From NCBI GenBank assembly GCA_018223435.1, contig JAGTTO010000001.1, positions 1,116,001 through 1,180,000 of the forward strand: a stretch of DNA of 64,000 nt. Direction: 5' to 3'. Each line of letters starts with the position of its first letter. The first letter of the stretch is position 1. This DNA is from Lachnospiraceae bacterium Marseille-Q4251 (GTDB lineage: Bacteria; Bacillota; Clostridia; Lachnospirales; Lachnospiraceae). This document shows, one piece after another, positions 47,301 to 54,133 of this stretch. The position numbers were made by a program, and so were the translations under genes. The notes under the pieces are model-generated. The model was not told where the DNA came from and made no database searches. It saw only the letters and a program-made list of their open reading frames with translations.

Positions 47301-47348
47301 CATGGCTGTCAGGATCATGCGGAAAATCGATCTTTCCTTCTTCATCAT
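44340..47348 (-). CDS. Membrane Cache-PAS-GGDEF-EAL protein
   Basis: A 1002-residue membrane signalling protein. A helix at residues 10-33 and another near 379 bound an extracellular dCache-like sensor of about 340 residues. A HAMP-like stretch (ARPISKLSGEVAAAQ) and a PAS-like domain (456-550) follow. The GGDEF site is SGDEF near 648, so the first residue is changed. The EAL domain keeps YEALMRV near 774, EITEEEG, DDYGSGYSN and a late EGMETAAELE, the residues needed for phosphodiesterase activity. It probably breaks down c-di-GMP, with the GGDEF half weak or regulatory. It lies 35 bases after a solute-binding lipoprotein gene. Confidence 0.9.
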   Translation of the reverse strand: MMKKERSIFRMILTAMLVVLGLEVLLLLLAFYFSNMGPQMNQNAMDIVEKQVENRSAYLENVMLANQDLSVLSAKINETTASLTEEGAIDLETLDDSGENAMPLLSAVSANLISTLRSKSVTGIFMVLNTEDLDQIGADVTLPGVYIRDLDPSTTPSERNTDLLLERSPIQLVKQMDVATDKGWFSSFPPEALEEESFIYQVFQAAYQDKGQLDAAEYGRWTRKPFVLKGDGRSALAYTIPLIFEDGTVYGVLGVEMLTSYMQSLIPNKELQNQGFGTYYLASTREELSGKSVEFQEAACSSSAGTIQNFSAESMTLTKESGDYWLKDTPTNKVSFASVRPLTLYSRNAPFSGEQWVLVGTVETTYLFAFSNHVIFLMGVAIVMIVAVGLICSLIVSRYLARPISKLSGEVAAAQKNPTAMPKFSTTHIRELDQFATAVTQLSHDVLNTSTKFLRIMEMASVDLGGYEVRKDSPTVYVTENFFSMLGIPEKKEENLTKERFQEIMTEFESVCRSSKGYAGDLIYHIPLPDGKIRYVRIETTSEADAQVGLVEDVTAVTTERLRIEHERDYDPLTGLYSRRAFQRESEAIFARPEKLKHAALIMMDTDNLKHMNDTFGHDWGDKYIRRAGQCLAWNTPPGTLCARISGDEFNVLFYGYDSQEAIREEIRNLKTAVKETSLTLPSGRELHLSISGGIAWYPENSREFPIMKKYADFAMYQVKRTQKGELAEFDPEIYRKEAAATEKRQQFQKLIREELVRYYFQPIISGKTGETIAYEALMRVSLPMITNPGQVMELAREEGCLHEIERITMFKSAESYLFLEREGLISGKEKLFVNSVASQHMTEAESKEYARRFTSLQSRLVVEITEEEGMDSSALEIKRNTLGLQGNFALDDYGSGYSNEKNLIDLSPAYIKVDISIIRDIDKSQDKQQIVSNIVSYAHGRNMQIIAEGMETAAELETVLALGVDLLQGYFLARPAAVPSKISDEALAVIQAFEAKQTASS

Positions 47349-47382
47349 CTCAGGAAGTCCCTCCTTTCCTCAAAAAAGGTGC

Positions 47383-48792
47383 TCATCCTTCAAAGGCCTG
47401 AAGTTGAGTTAAGGTATCCTGATACCAGTTCTGGAAATACTCGTCAGTCAGGAAATCCGCCGTCGCTGCTTCCAGTGTTTCTCCGCCTGCCATCCGCTCT
47501 TCCACAACGGCCCGGTCTGCGGTTGCCAGATCGCTCATGGAATACTGAAGCACATTCCTCGCGCCCAGACCGCCCTTGAAGGCTTTCGTCGTGTACAAAG
47601 TGCTGTTGTTTACCGTGTCAACACCGACCGTGAGGATTGCTTCCATGGAAGCGCTGAGATCCTTATCGCTCTCTTTAATCTTCTTCATATCGTTGGCTTC
47701 CTTCGTCACAGGAAGATAACCGGAGCCAACGGAAAAGGCGATGTTATTCTCTGCCTTCGTAAACCATTTCAGAAACTCGACGCAGGCTTTTTCCTCGTCC
47801 TCGGTGGCCTTGATGACTACCATACCGGCTCCCTGCTGCACCGCGCAAGCCTCGCCGCCTTCAAATACCGGGGTCGGCAGAATTTTAAGCTCAATATCGT
47901 GGCTCTCAGTGTCGCTCTCCACCACCCGAGTCGGGAAATAGGTCGCGCTGGAGGTGGAACCTACATAGCCGATGATATTTCCGGTCTTGATGTCGTCGCT
48001 GCGGAACCAGCCTGAAGCGCTGAAATAGCCCTTCACATAGGGAACATAGTAGCCATCCCAGAGTTTTTTCGCCACTTCCTCATTGAAATCCAGAGTCATC
48101 CTGCCATTTTCCACATGGAAAATCTCTGTTCCCAGCTCTTCTGCACCGATGAGCATATAGTTTGCCATGGCGTCTCTTCCGAAAAAGGCTTTGCCATCAG
48201 ACCAGTCGTAGTATTTCTCTGCTGTCTCGATGAGTCCTTCCACCGTCGCCAGATCATCGTAGGCGGCTCCTGTCTCCCCGGCAAATTTCTGCCAGTCGGT
48301 ATCGTTCAGAAAAAGAAGCTCCGTAGACTTTGCCACCGGGAAAATCTTGATGCTGCCGTCCCCGGAGAAATCGCCCTCCTCAATATAGTTCTGAACGTAT
48401 TTTTCCTTTTCCTCTTTGGTCAGATAACCGGAAATATCGGCGATTTTTCCCATCTGATCCACGGTATAGGCCGTATCCGCATAAGCGGAGAAAATATTCG
48501 GCATCTCATCGGCTCCGACTTTTCCCTCTGCAGAGGCCAGCACGTTCGTCTCCAGATCGTTGACGCTGCCCTGGCTGCTGCTCTCCACAGTAACGCCCAT
48601 CTTCTTTCCTTCACCCTCATTGAACTTGTCCACCAGGGAATTGAAGGTCTCCAGCTGGTCGCCGTTATAATAGGTCCATACGGTGATTGTCACTGGATTT
48701 TTAAATTTCACGCCCGAATTGCTGCAGCCGGCCAGAACAGCCACCATCGCGCCCACACTTAACAGGCACACAAACTGCTTCTTTTTCAGCAT
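47383..48792 (-). CDS. Solute-binding lipoprotein (ABC substrate-binding fold)
   Basis: A 469-residue lipoprotein: signal peptide MLKKKQFVCLLSVGAMVAVL then the lipobox LAGC with the lipidated Cys. The body resembles family 1 sugar-binding proteins (PVTITVWTYYNGDQLETFNS, VEFLKWFTKAENNIAFSVGS). I start at 48792, where GGGAG is 9 bases upstream. There are no ABC permease or ATPase genes around; the next gene, 35 bases on, is a membrane c-di-GMP protein with an extracellular sensor. It may act as a ligand-presenting partner for that receptor, not as part of a transporter. Confidence 0.9.
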   Translation of the reverse strand: MLKKKQFVCLLSVGAMVAVLAGCSNSGVKFKNPVTITVWTYYNGDQLETFNSLVDKFNEGEGKKMGVTVESSSQGSVNDLETNVLASAEGKVGADEMPNIFSAYADTAYTVDQMGKIADISGYLTKEEKEKYVQNYIEEGDFSGDGSIKIFPVAKSTELLFLNDTDWQKFAGETGAAYDDLATVEGLIETAEKYYDWSDGKAFFGRDAMANYMLIGAEELGTEIFHVENGRMTLDFNEEVAKKLWDGYYVPYVKGYFSASGWFRSDDIKTGNIIGYVGSTSSATYFPTRVVESDTESHDIELKILPTPVFEGGEACAVQQGAGMVVIKATEDEEKACVEFLKWFTKAENNIAFSVGSGYLPVTKEANDMKKIKESDKDLSASMEAILTVGVDTVNNSTLYTTKAFKGGLGARNVLQYSMSDLATADRAVVEERMAGGETLEAATADFLTDEYFQNWYQDTLTQLQAFEG

Positions 48793-48849
48793 AGAAAAGC
48801 TCCCTTCTTCGCCCGCAGCTTGCCGTTGTGGACGCACACATTCGGGAAT

Positions 48850-48878
48850 ATTGTATCATAAAAACAGAAGGCCTGCAA
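48850..48878 (-). promoter_or_regulatory. Promoter of the binding-protein/c-di-GMP operon
   Basis: Minus strand TTGCAG (48878-48873), 17-base spacer, TACAAT (48855-48850), 57 bases before the start codon. Confidence 0.65.
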
Positions 48879-49002
48879 GGAAAAGGCCGGTTTGCAGCTG
48901 TGATTGTATAAATTTTTCAATTCCGGACACAATAGGAAAAGCAGCGGCGCTCAGTTTTTAAGAGCCCCCTGCACAAGAAGTTTCTGCAAGGAGGAAAATG
49001 AA

Positions 49003-49194
49003 ATGGCAAAGAATACGAAGAGTAAAAATGGTGTAAAAAATGACAATTACAGCAGTGCGTACGAGATGGACCGCACGGGAAACACCTATGAGGAAGAAAA
49101 CAAAAGCAAAAACGGCTACAAGCAGGATGGAAATACCCGAGACTGCCACAAAAACAAGGCAGAGGACACCTGGGAGACAGACAGGAAATACTAA
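49003..49194 (+). CDS. Small hydrophilic protein, 63 residues, unknown
   Basis: Starts MAKNTKSKNGVKNDNYSSAY. The protein is highly polar, rich in Lys, Asn, Asp, Glu and Thr, with one Cys, no hydrophobic segment and a repeated KSKNG (6-10 and 34-38 region). It is probably disordered. AAGGAGG at 48988-48994 and a strong terminator at 49205-49241 mark it as a real monocistronic gene. The composition recalls small spore or stress proteins of Clostridia, but no motif proves that. Confidence 0.7.
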   Translation: MAKNTKSKNGVKNDNYSSAYEMDRTGNTYEEENKSKNGYKQDGNTRDCHKNKAEDTWETDRKY

Positions 49195-49204
49195 GGGATA
49201 AAGG

Positions 49205-49245
49205 AACCCCGGCGCGATTGCGTGATGCTCGCGCCGGGGTTTCTT
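49205..49245. terminator. Terminator between small protein and flavodoxin genes
   Basis: AACCCCGGCGCGA (49205-49217) / TCGCGCCGGGGTT (49229-49241), a 13-base perfect stem. It can serve both converging genes. Confidence 0.85.
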
Positions 49246-49251
49246 CCCTGT

Positions 49252-49881
49252 TTATCTGTGAAAACTGGTGAAAATCGCTGCTTCCTTCTCCGGAAGTCCA
49301 AGACTTTTCCGGCCAAGCTGAAAGCTCTTCATCATAAATGCCATATTTCGGCCCAGGGTACGCATCGTCTGTAAGCCCTCAGCGTCCTTCTGTACCTCTT
49401 CTGCGGAACCGCCATATACCATATTCCAATACTGGCTCGACGCTACCGGCATGCCCGTCATGGTAAAATATTTATTCAGGACATCAAAGGAAGCAGTATT
49501 TCCGCCCCGTCGGCAGGTCACAACAGAAGCGCCGACTTTCATGGTCTTGTCTGTTCCCAGAGTGCTGAAAAACAGGCGGTCCATAAAGGAGATCGCGCCT
49601 CCTGCCGGAGATGAAAAATAAACCGGCGCACCGATGACAAAAGCGTCCGCCTCAGCAAGCTTCGGCGCTACTTCATTGACAACATCGTCAAACACACACT
49701 TTCCCGTGGCCTGGCACTTACGACAGGCAATGCAGCCCCGCACGTCCCTGTGCCCCACATGAATCAGTTCCACCTCAATGCCCTCTGCTTCCAGAGTCTT
49801 TTTCAGCTCTCTCAGAGCCGTAAAGGTGCAGCCCTTTGCCCGGGGACTGCCGTTTACCAACAATGCTTTTAATGTTTTCAT
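49252..49881 (-). CDS. Flavodoxin-like NADPH-dependent FMN reductase
   Basis: A 209-residue protein with the flavodoxin-fold phosphate loop VNGSPRAKGCTFTALRELKK and the GAPVYFSSPAGGAISFMDR flavin-contact loop of the FMN-reductase/iron-sulfur flavoprotein superfamily. Cysteines occur as GCIACRKCQATGKCVF, resembling the iron-sulfur flavoprotein arrangement, though spacing differs from the best-known cluster motif. A redox role is certain only at superfamily level. GGAGG precedes the ATG. Confidence 0.88.
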   Translation of the reverse strand: MKTLKALLVNGSPRAKGCTFTALRELKKTLEAEGIEVELIHVGHRDVRGCIACRKCQATGKCVFDDVVNEVAPKLAEADAFVIGAPVYFSSPAGGAISFMDRLFFSTLGTDKTMKVGASVVTCRRGGNTASFDVLNKYFTMTGMPVASSQYWNMVYGGSAEEVQKDAEGLQTMRTLGRNMAFMMKSFQLGRKSLGLPEKEAAIFTSFHR

Positions 49882-50082
49882 GATTTCTCCTCCTTCTTAC
49901 TGATATAATCTCTCGGAATCTTCAGTCCAGTAAAATCAAGGCCTTCAGATCCCTCTTTTTATAAAATCCCCCACTTTTTTTGCCAAAATTACTTGACAAA
50001 TCTATAGAAAAATGCGGCGCTCCGCGCCCTTGATCAAAAGTACATTATTCGATTGTAGTAATTTTTTTGGTTACCTGTTAAT

Positions 50083-50329
50083 TGTGGCAGTCATTCCGAC
50101 TACCAAAATTTTCTTGTTGAAAATCTTCGTAAATATTATCCTGATCCGAATGTCTTTTCCCGTGATACATGGGATATCATTGAACGCTTCTGGAACCTCG
50201 ATAAAAGTAAAACAGCCTAAGCAGAAAGGTTCTAAAGCTCAACCTGTTGAGAAAGTTACTTATCAAAGTTCAATGCCAGAGTTTCGCTGGCATGATCAAT
50301 CAGAATTCCGAGAGATCATTCTATTATAA
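50083..50329 (+). pseudogene. Transposase remnant (two frames)
   Basis: One frame reads SHSDYQNFLVENLRKYYPDP, NVFSRDTWDIIERFWNLDKS and stops near 50220. A second frame continues with PKQKGSKAQPVEKVTYQSSM and PEFRWHDQSEFREIILL to a stop at 50329. Together they look like the N-terminal and C-terminal ends of a transposase joined by a large internal deletion and a frameshift. There are no start codon, terminal repeats or target duplication visible. Assignment to a transposase is from the sequence character, not a search. Confidence 0.5.
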
Positions 50330-50393
50330 GAAAAACGAGACCTCCAAAGAAGTCTCTCTTTGTTTTGCAGTATATACCTGTAAGTAATAACTG

Positions 50394-50537
50394 TCAGCCA
50401 TATAATTCTTTCCGAAGTTTCTTCGCCGCATCCAGGAAGCGCTGAACCGTCGGCGTAATATAACTCTCCTCCGCTGCCTTATTAAAGCTTCCCGCATCCG
50501 CCACCCGGATAAAGGTCTCCAGTTGTGGATTGTACAT
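50394..50537 (-). pseudogene. Collapsed LysR-type gene (N- and C-terminal ends fused)
   Basis: A 47-residue open frame. Residues 1-30, MYNPQLETFIRVADAGSFNK then AAEESYITPT, are the start of a LysR helix-turn-helix, and the rest, VQRFLDAAKKLRKELYG, resembles a LysR C-terminus. The middle of about 240 residues is gone but the frame was kept. AAGGG precedes the ATG, and a hairpin GAGAC/GTCTC followed by GTTTTT (50357-50331) could end it, so a micro-protein may still be made. It would lack the recognition helix. Confidence 0.6.
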
Positions 50538-50612
50538 GTTCTATCACCCTTTTCCTGTCAATTTGCTCTGATTCTACCACAAAACAGAATCTTTTTCCAT
50601 TCCCGATCGGCT

Positions 50613-51692
50613 TTATCCCATGATCCAGCCTATCAGTGTTGACATTACGATCATCACCACGGAAAACAGAAAGGAACTTACCGATATCAGAGTTGCTCTC
50701 TGTCCCGACGGAATCATCTCATTTAACAGCACATCCGTCCGAACTTCCAGGAAGTCATCGGACAGAGCGCCCACAAAACCGCCCAGGATCATGAGATAAG
50801 GTCTCCCTGTAAAAGTCATCCCAAAGGCGAACAGCACGCCTACTCCGCTTGCCAGCAACATTCTGACATAAGAACTGCCGGAAAAATACTGCGATATTTT
50901 TGCGCCTGCTGCCGCACCGAGTCCCATCATAAACAGGGCCGGTCCCAGAAGCGCGCTGTCAAGTCCCGCAAGAGGAAGCTTCGCCTGCAGGAAAAATAAT
51001 AGCAGCGTCGATACCGCGCCAACCAGCGCGTTTGTAATCATGATCTTTCTTGCTCTTTTATTGGAGCGAAGAAAGGTCCAGCTTTCTTTTACGACCTCAT
51101 AGAGCTGCTCCCTGCTGCTTTTGTTTTTTGTCTCCACATCTTTCATAACCTCCTGAAGGCTGCCCGCGATGAAAAGGGCGACGAGGCCAAACAGCAAATC
51201 CAGCATGTAGGCCTTTCGATATCCCAGCCACAGCGCAAGCCCCGCACATAATGTAGCCGCAGATTGAGTGATACGATAGAACATCATTTCTGTTGATGAA
51301 AATCGATTATAAGCGCCTTCATTCCCATCTTTCTTAAGACTGTCATAAGCCAGAGCCTCCCTTGTTCCGGAGGCAAGATTATAGCTAAGGGCGCTGCAGC
51401 CGATGGCCAGTGCCACGGTTCCAAAACTGTCCGACAGGATCATGAGTCCCCCTGACAAAAGCATCATCACCTGACTAAGCACAAGGGTCCTTTTCCGCCC
51501 AAACACATCGGCCACCACGCCCGATGGCAACTCAAAACAGAAGCTCACAATATGAAAAATGCTTTCCAGCAGTCCGATTTCTAGAACAGAAAAACCTCTC
51601 AGCACCAGAAGGGCCACCCAGGAGGAACCTGCCGGCAGAAAATATCCCACGGCCGTTAAAAGATACAACTTATGGATTTGTTTTTTCGACAT
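50613..51692 (-). CDS. MFS efflux transporter
   Basis: A 359-residue transporter with about twelve hydrophobic helices. The first-half signature is GVVADVFGRKRTLVLSQ, matching the G-X3-D-X-X-G-R-R/K motif A of the major facilitator superfamily. It is somewhat shorter than the usual 400 residues. The AGGAGAT ribosome site (51705-51699) is exactly complementary to a sequence 30 bases upstream, and a leader peptide precedes it, which suggests inducible drug resistance. Relatives include macrolide and multidrug pumps. Confidence 0.87.
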   Translation of the reverse strand: MSKKQIHKLYLLTAVGYFLPAGSSWVALLVLRGFSVLEIGLLESIFHIVSFCFELPSGVVADVFGRKRTLVLSQVMMLLSGGLMILSDSFGTVALAIGCSALSYNLASGTREALAYDSLKKDGNEGAYNRFSSTEMMFYRITQSAATLCAGLALWLGYRKAYMLDLLFGLVALFIAGSLQEVMKDVETKNKSSREQLYEVVKESWTFLRSNKRARKIMITNALVGAVSTLLLFFLQAKLPLAGLDSALLGPALFMMGLGAAAGAKISQYFSGSSYVRMLLASGVGVLFAFGMTFTGRPYLMILGGFVGALSDDFLEVRTDVLLNEMIPSGQRATLISVSSFLFSVVMIVMSTLIGWIMG

Positions 51693-51698
51693 AAAAAA

Positions 51699-51859
51699 AT
51701 CTCCTTTTTAAAATATTCATAGGATATCTTAATCAGGAGATAGTGCTTCGCTTTTTATCCGTTTTTATAAACTGTTTACCTGAAAAAGAGCGCACTATCC
51801 CTGTAAACAGCTAAAACGTTACCTTTCATCAGATGAAGCGTCGTTGTTTTCCAGCTCAT
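51699..51859 (-). promoter_or_regulatory. Translational attenuator upstream of the MFS gene
   Basis: Three segments are visible on the minus strand: GATAGTGC inside the leader ORF (51799-51792), GCACTATCTCCT (51746-51735), and the ribosome site AGGAGAT (51705-51699). Segment 1 pairs with the first 8 bases of segment 2; ATCTCCT of segment 2 pairs exactly with segment 3. The two pairings overlap and exclude each other. This matches the logic of antibiotic-inducible leaders such as ermC or cat genes. Confidence 0.65.
51776..51859 (-). CDS. Leader peptide of the MFS attenuator
   Basis: A 27-residue open frame that begins MSWKTTTLHLMKGNVLAVYR and continues with DSALFFR before TAA. AAAGGAG lies 6 bases before the ATG. 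The codons for D-S-A overlap the first stem of the attenuator. It resembles other antibiotic-resistance leader peptides in size and placing only; I do not recognise the sequence itself. Confidence 0.65.
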   Translation of the reverse strand: MSWKTTTLHLMKGNVLAVYRDSALFFR

Positions 51860-51925
51860 TGTGTGCTCCTTTCCTGTCCATTTGGTATTAGGCTATCACA
51901 GAAATCTGCAAATTGCAAGAATTTC

Positions 51926-52459
51926 TTAAAGCGCGGTTCCTTTTTTCGTAACAAAGAATCCCTTCATATCTGTATGTTCCAGCTTCAACAGCGCAATTTT
52001 CCTGTCAATTCCCCCTGCATAGCCCGTCAGGCTGCCATTTGTCCCCACCACGCGATGGCAGGGAATGATGATGGAAATCTCGTTGTGGCCTACCGCCCCG
52101 CCTACGGCCTGGGCTGACATGGAAGAAGTATTCTGCATGGCCGCCAGCCGTCCTGCAATCTCTCCATAGGTAGTCGTCTGCCCATAAGGAATCTCCAGCA
52201 AAAGCTTCCACACTGCCTGCCGGAACGGGGAGCCTGCTGGATGAAGCGGCGGTATAAAGTTCGGTTCTTTTCCTGAGAAATAGAGATCCAGCCATTTTTT
52301 TGCCTCAGCAAGAACTGGAGTTTCCTTGGGAATCTGCTCCCCCGTAAGCGTATGGGCAAAATACTTCTGCCCCTCAAACCACAGCCCCGTAAGCCCGATT
52401 TCATCCGCTGCCAGCAAAATGCCGCCCAGGGGCGACTGGTATGTGCCTGTGTAGATCAT
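51926..52459 (-). CDS. ogt: Methylated-DNA--protein-cysteine methyltransferase
   Basis: A 178-residue suicide repair protein that removes the methyl group from O6-methylguanine. The active-site motif is IIPCHRVVGTNGSLTGYAGG with the acceptor cysteine, preceded by the DNA-binding helix segment SPFRQAVWKLLLEIPYGQTT and TYGEIAGRLA. I start at 52459 where AAAGGGGAAG precedes the ATG; the longer frame to 52555 has no ribosome site and crosses a TATAAT at 52510-52505. Confidence 0.95.
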   Translation of the reverse strand: MIYTGTYQSPLGGILLAADEIGLTGLWFEGQKYFAHTLTGEQIPKETPVLAEAKKWLDLYFSGKEPNFIPPLHPAGSPFRQAVWKLLLEIPYGQTTTYGEIAGRLAAMQNTSSMSAQAVGGAVGHNEISIIIPCHRVVGTNGSLTGYAGGIDRKIALLKLEHTDMKGFFVTKKGTAL

Positions 52460-52767
52460 ATTTCTTCCCCTTCTTTCTCTTTTCTTTTCGTTTCGTATGC
52501 TATGATTATAGCGCAATTTACGCGGTCCGGTTATCACTTTATATCCAGATATCATTACAAAATCACACTTTTTTCCATTTTGAGTCCATTTTGCCTTATT
52601 GCATATTCTTCTGATCGGAAGTATGATAAATAAAAAGCCCGGAGGAAAATTCTTCTCCGTAAGGCACCCATTTTCTGCTGTTCCTTTTGACTTTTCCAGA
52701 AATTTGTGCTACTATTAGTTAGCAATGTCTAACTTTTTTTAAAGTTCACAGGAAGGAGACTTTCTCT
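52460..52767. promoter_or_regulatory. Divergent ogt / methyltransferase promoter region with TTAG-N6-CTAA box 1
   Basis: Leftward -10 TATAAT (52510-52505) serves ogt. Rightward, TTGACT (52687-52692), 17 bases, TACTAT (52710-52715) serves the methyltransferase. The palindrome AGTTAG-CAATGT-CTAACT (52717-52734) covers the start site region, where a bound repressor would block transcription. GGAAGGAG lies before the methyltransferase ATG. No further gene is seen in the rest of the gap. Confidence 0.65.
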
Positions 52768-53403
52768 ATGACACCTGAAAAATATAAACAGCTTTCCATC
52801 AAAGAATTTACCGCGGCAGCCAAAATCTACGACAGCAACCATGCCGGCATTTATGAAATGTGCAAGGACGACTACCCGCCCATTCTGGCAGAGCTGGAGA
52901 AAGAACCGTTTCACGATGTCCTCGACTGCGGCTGCGGAACCGGACCGATGATCGAGCTGCTTCATGAAAAATACCCGGAGAAACACTATGTCGGTCTCGA
53001 TCTGACTCCCGAGATGATCAACGTCGCTCAGGCCAAAAAGCTTTCCAACACCGAATTTGTGGTGGGCGACAGCGAGAATCTCCCCTTCCCGGAATATTCC
53101 TTCGACGCGGTCATCTGCTCGAACAGCTTTCATCACTACCCCAACCCACAGGCTTTTTTCAACAGTGCTTACTGTATTCTCCGAAAAGGAGGTCGTCTCG
53201 TTCTGCGTGATTATACCTCCTCCGATCTCATGGTCTGGCTGATGAACCATCTGGAGATGCCTCTGGCAAATCTCTTCGGACACGGCGATGTACGAATCCG
53301 CAAACCCGCGGAATTTACCGCCATGGCTGAGAAGGCCGGCTTCACCGTGCTGACGATGGAGAAGCAGAAAGGCTTCCGCGCACATCTTGTTGCACGGAAA
53401 TAA
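52768..53403 (+). CDS. SAM-dependent methyltransferase (class I)
   Basis: A 211-residue protein with the class I methyltransferase core: LDCGCGTGPMIELLHEKYPE (motif I), YVGLDLTPEMINVAQAK (acidic residue at the end of strand 2), GDSENLPFPEYSFDAVICSN and then LRKGGRLVLRDY (post-motif). These are the marks of the UbiE/type 11 group acting on small molecules. Substrate unknown. It is under a palindrome shared with two nearby promoters, one of which belongs to an ECF transporter remnant. Confidence 0.9.
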   Translation: MTPEKYKQLSIKEFTAAAKIYDSNHAGIYEMCKDDYPPILAELEKEPFHDVLDCGCGTGPMIELLHEKYPEKHYVGLDLTPEMINVAQAKKLSNTEFVVGDSENLPFPEYSFDAVICSNSFHHYPNPQAFFNSAYCILRKGGRLVLRDYTSSDLMVWLMNHLEMPLANLFGHGDVRIRKPAEFTAMAEKAGFTVLTMEKQKGFRAHLVARK

Positions 53404-53441
53404 CGTCTGTACCATCTGATTATTCTTGCAAATTTAGAAGA

Positions 53442-53586
53442 GCATCAGGAACAATTCATCGATAGCCAGCGGTGTTACAATGATGCTCGGCGCGATCGCA
53501 TTCAGGCGCGCGCCACGTTTGCCCCACTCGACGCACTGGACCATGACACGCTTCTCGTTACAGCGTTTTGCCAGCTGGTAGGCATT
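53442..53586 (-). pseudogene. Short-chain dehydrogenase fragment
   Basis: The minus strand reads NAYQLAKRCNEKRVMVQCVE then WGKRGARLNAIAPSIIVTPL and AIDELF. This is the alpha-F / strand-6 region of a short-chain dehydrogenase (the RxNAIxPGxIxTP block). The catalytic YxxxK and the nucleotide-binding N-terminus are missing and there is no start codon. It directly abuts an unrelated ATPase fragment on the other strand. Confidence 0.65.
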
Positions 53587-53829
53587 ATTCTGCCTTTTCT
53601 GATGAAGATAAAGTCAGACTTTTCAATGTGTTCGGTGGAATCCCCTATTACAACAGACTGATTAGCGTCAAAAAGAGTGTTCGTGAAAATATAATTGACC
53701 TCATTGCCTCACCGGGCGCCCGCCTGGAAAATGAAGTATCTATGTACCTGAATTCGGAAATTTCAAAGATTACAAATGCAAATGCAGTATTTGAAGCACT
53801 TGCAAAGGGCTTTTCCAAATACAATGAAA
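53583..53829 (+). pseudogene. AAA+ ATPase fragment (DUF234-associated type)
   Basis: The plus frame HYSAFSDEDKVRLFNVFGGI followed by PYYNRLISVKKSVRENIIDL and IASPGARLENEVSMYLNSEI looks like the middle of an archaeal-type ATPase: GGIPYYLxxI is the family's sensor/C-terminal block. It has no Walker A and no start; after about 53829 the frame runs into sequence belonging to an antisense gene. Confidence 0.6.
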
Positions 53830-54012
53830 TGGCGCCAAATTTCTGCACTTTTGCGACCATGAGCATATAAACGCTTCCTGAGATCAGCGCACAGAATGCG
53901 GGTAACACTACATTATTGAATCCCGGAAAAATAAGAACACTGCTGAATGTTGCGACCGCTACCAGCACGAAATAAAGCGCGGTAAAAACGCCGATGGAAA
54001 TTAGATCAGGTA
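53826..54012 (-). pseudogene. ECF transporter S-component fragment (Trep_Strep/MptD type)
   Basis: Minus frame: DLISIGVFTALYFVLVAVAT, FSSVLIFPGFNNVVLPAFCA, LISGSVYMLMVAKVQKFGA. These are the first two to three membrane helices of a Trep_Strep-type S component. An in-frame TAA lies 5 codons before the D-L-I block, so no start codon remains, and the gene is cut off at about 53826 by an ATPase fragment. It keeps its upstream palindrome (54017-54036). Confidence 0.65.
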
Positions 54013-54016
54013 CGGT

Positions 54017-54036
54017 TAATTAGTTTTCACTAATTA
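54017..54036. promoter_or_regulatory. TTAG-N6-CTAA box 2
   Basis: TAATTAG (54017-54023) / CTAATTA (54030-54036) with TTTTCA between, directly upstream of the ECF S-component remnant. Confidence 0.55.
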
Positions 54037-54133
54037 TTTTTCCCGCAATCTCCTTTGAAAAGCATGAACACATCGCGGAACTAAATGCTTTTTATGAACC
54101 TGCCGCTTCAGTCTGGGTATTCCTCTTCATTTT

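Noticed and set aside
48904..49194. 96-residue version of the small hydrophilic protein
   Set aside because: The AAGGAGG site lies inside it, 8 bases before the internal ATG at 49003, which is the better start.
53648..53968. Intact 106-residue minus-strand gene
   Set aside because: Only the first half matches an ECF S component; the second half is antisense to the ATPase fragment, so it is a chimeric frame.
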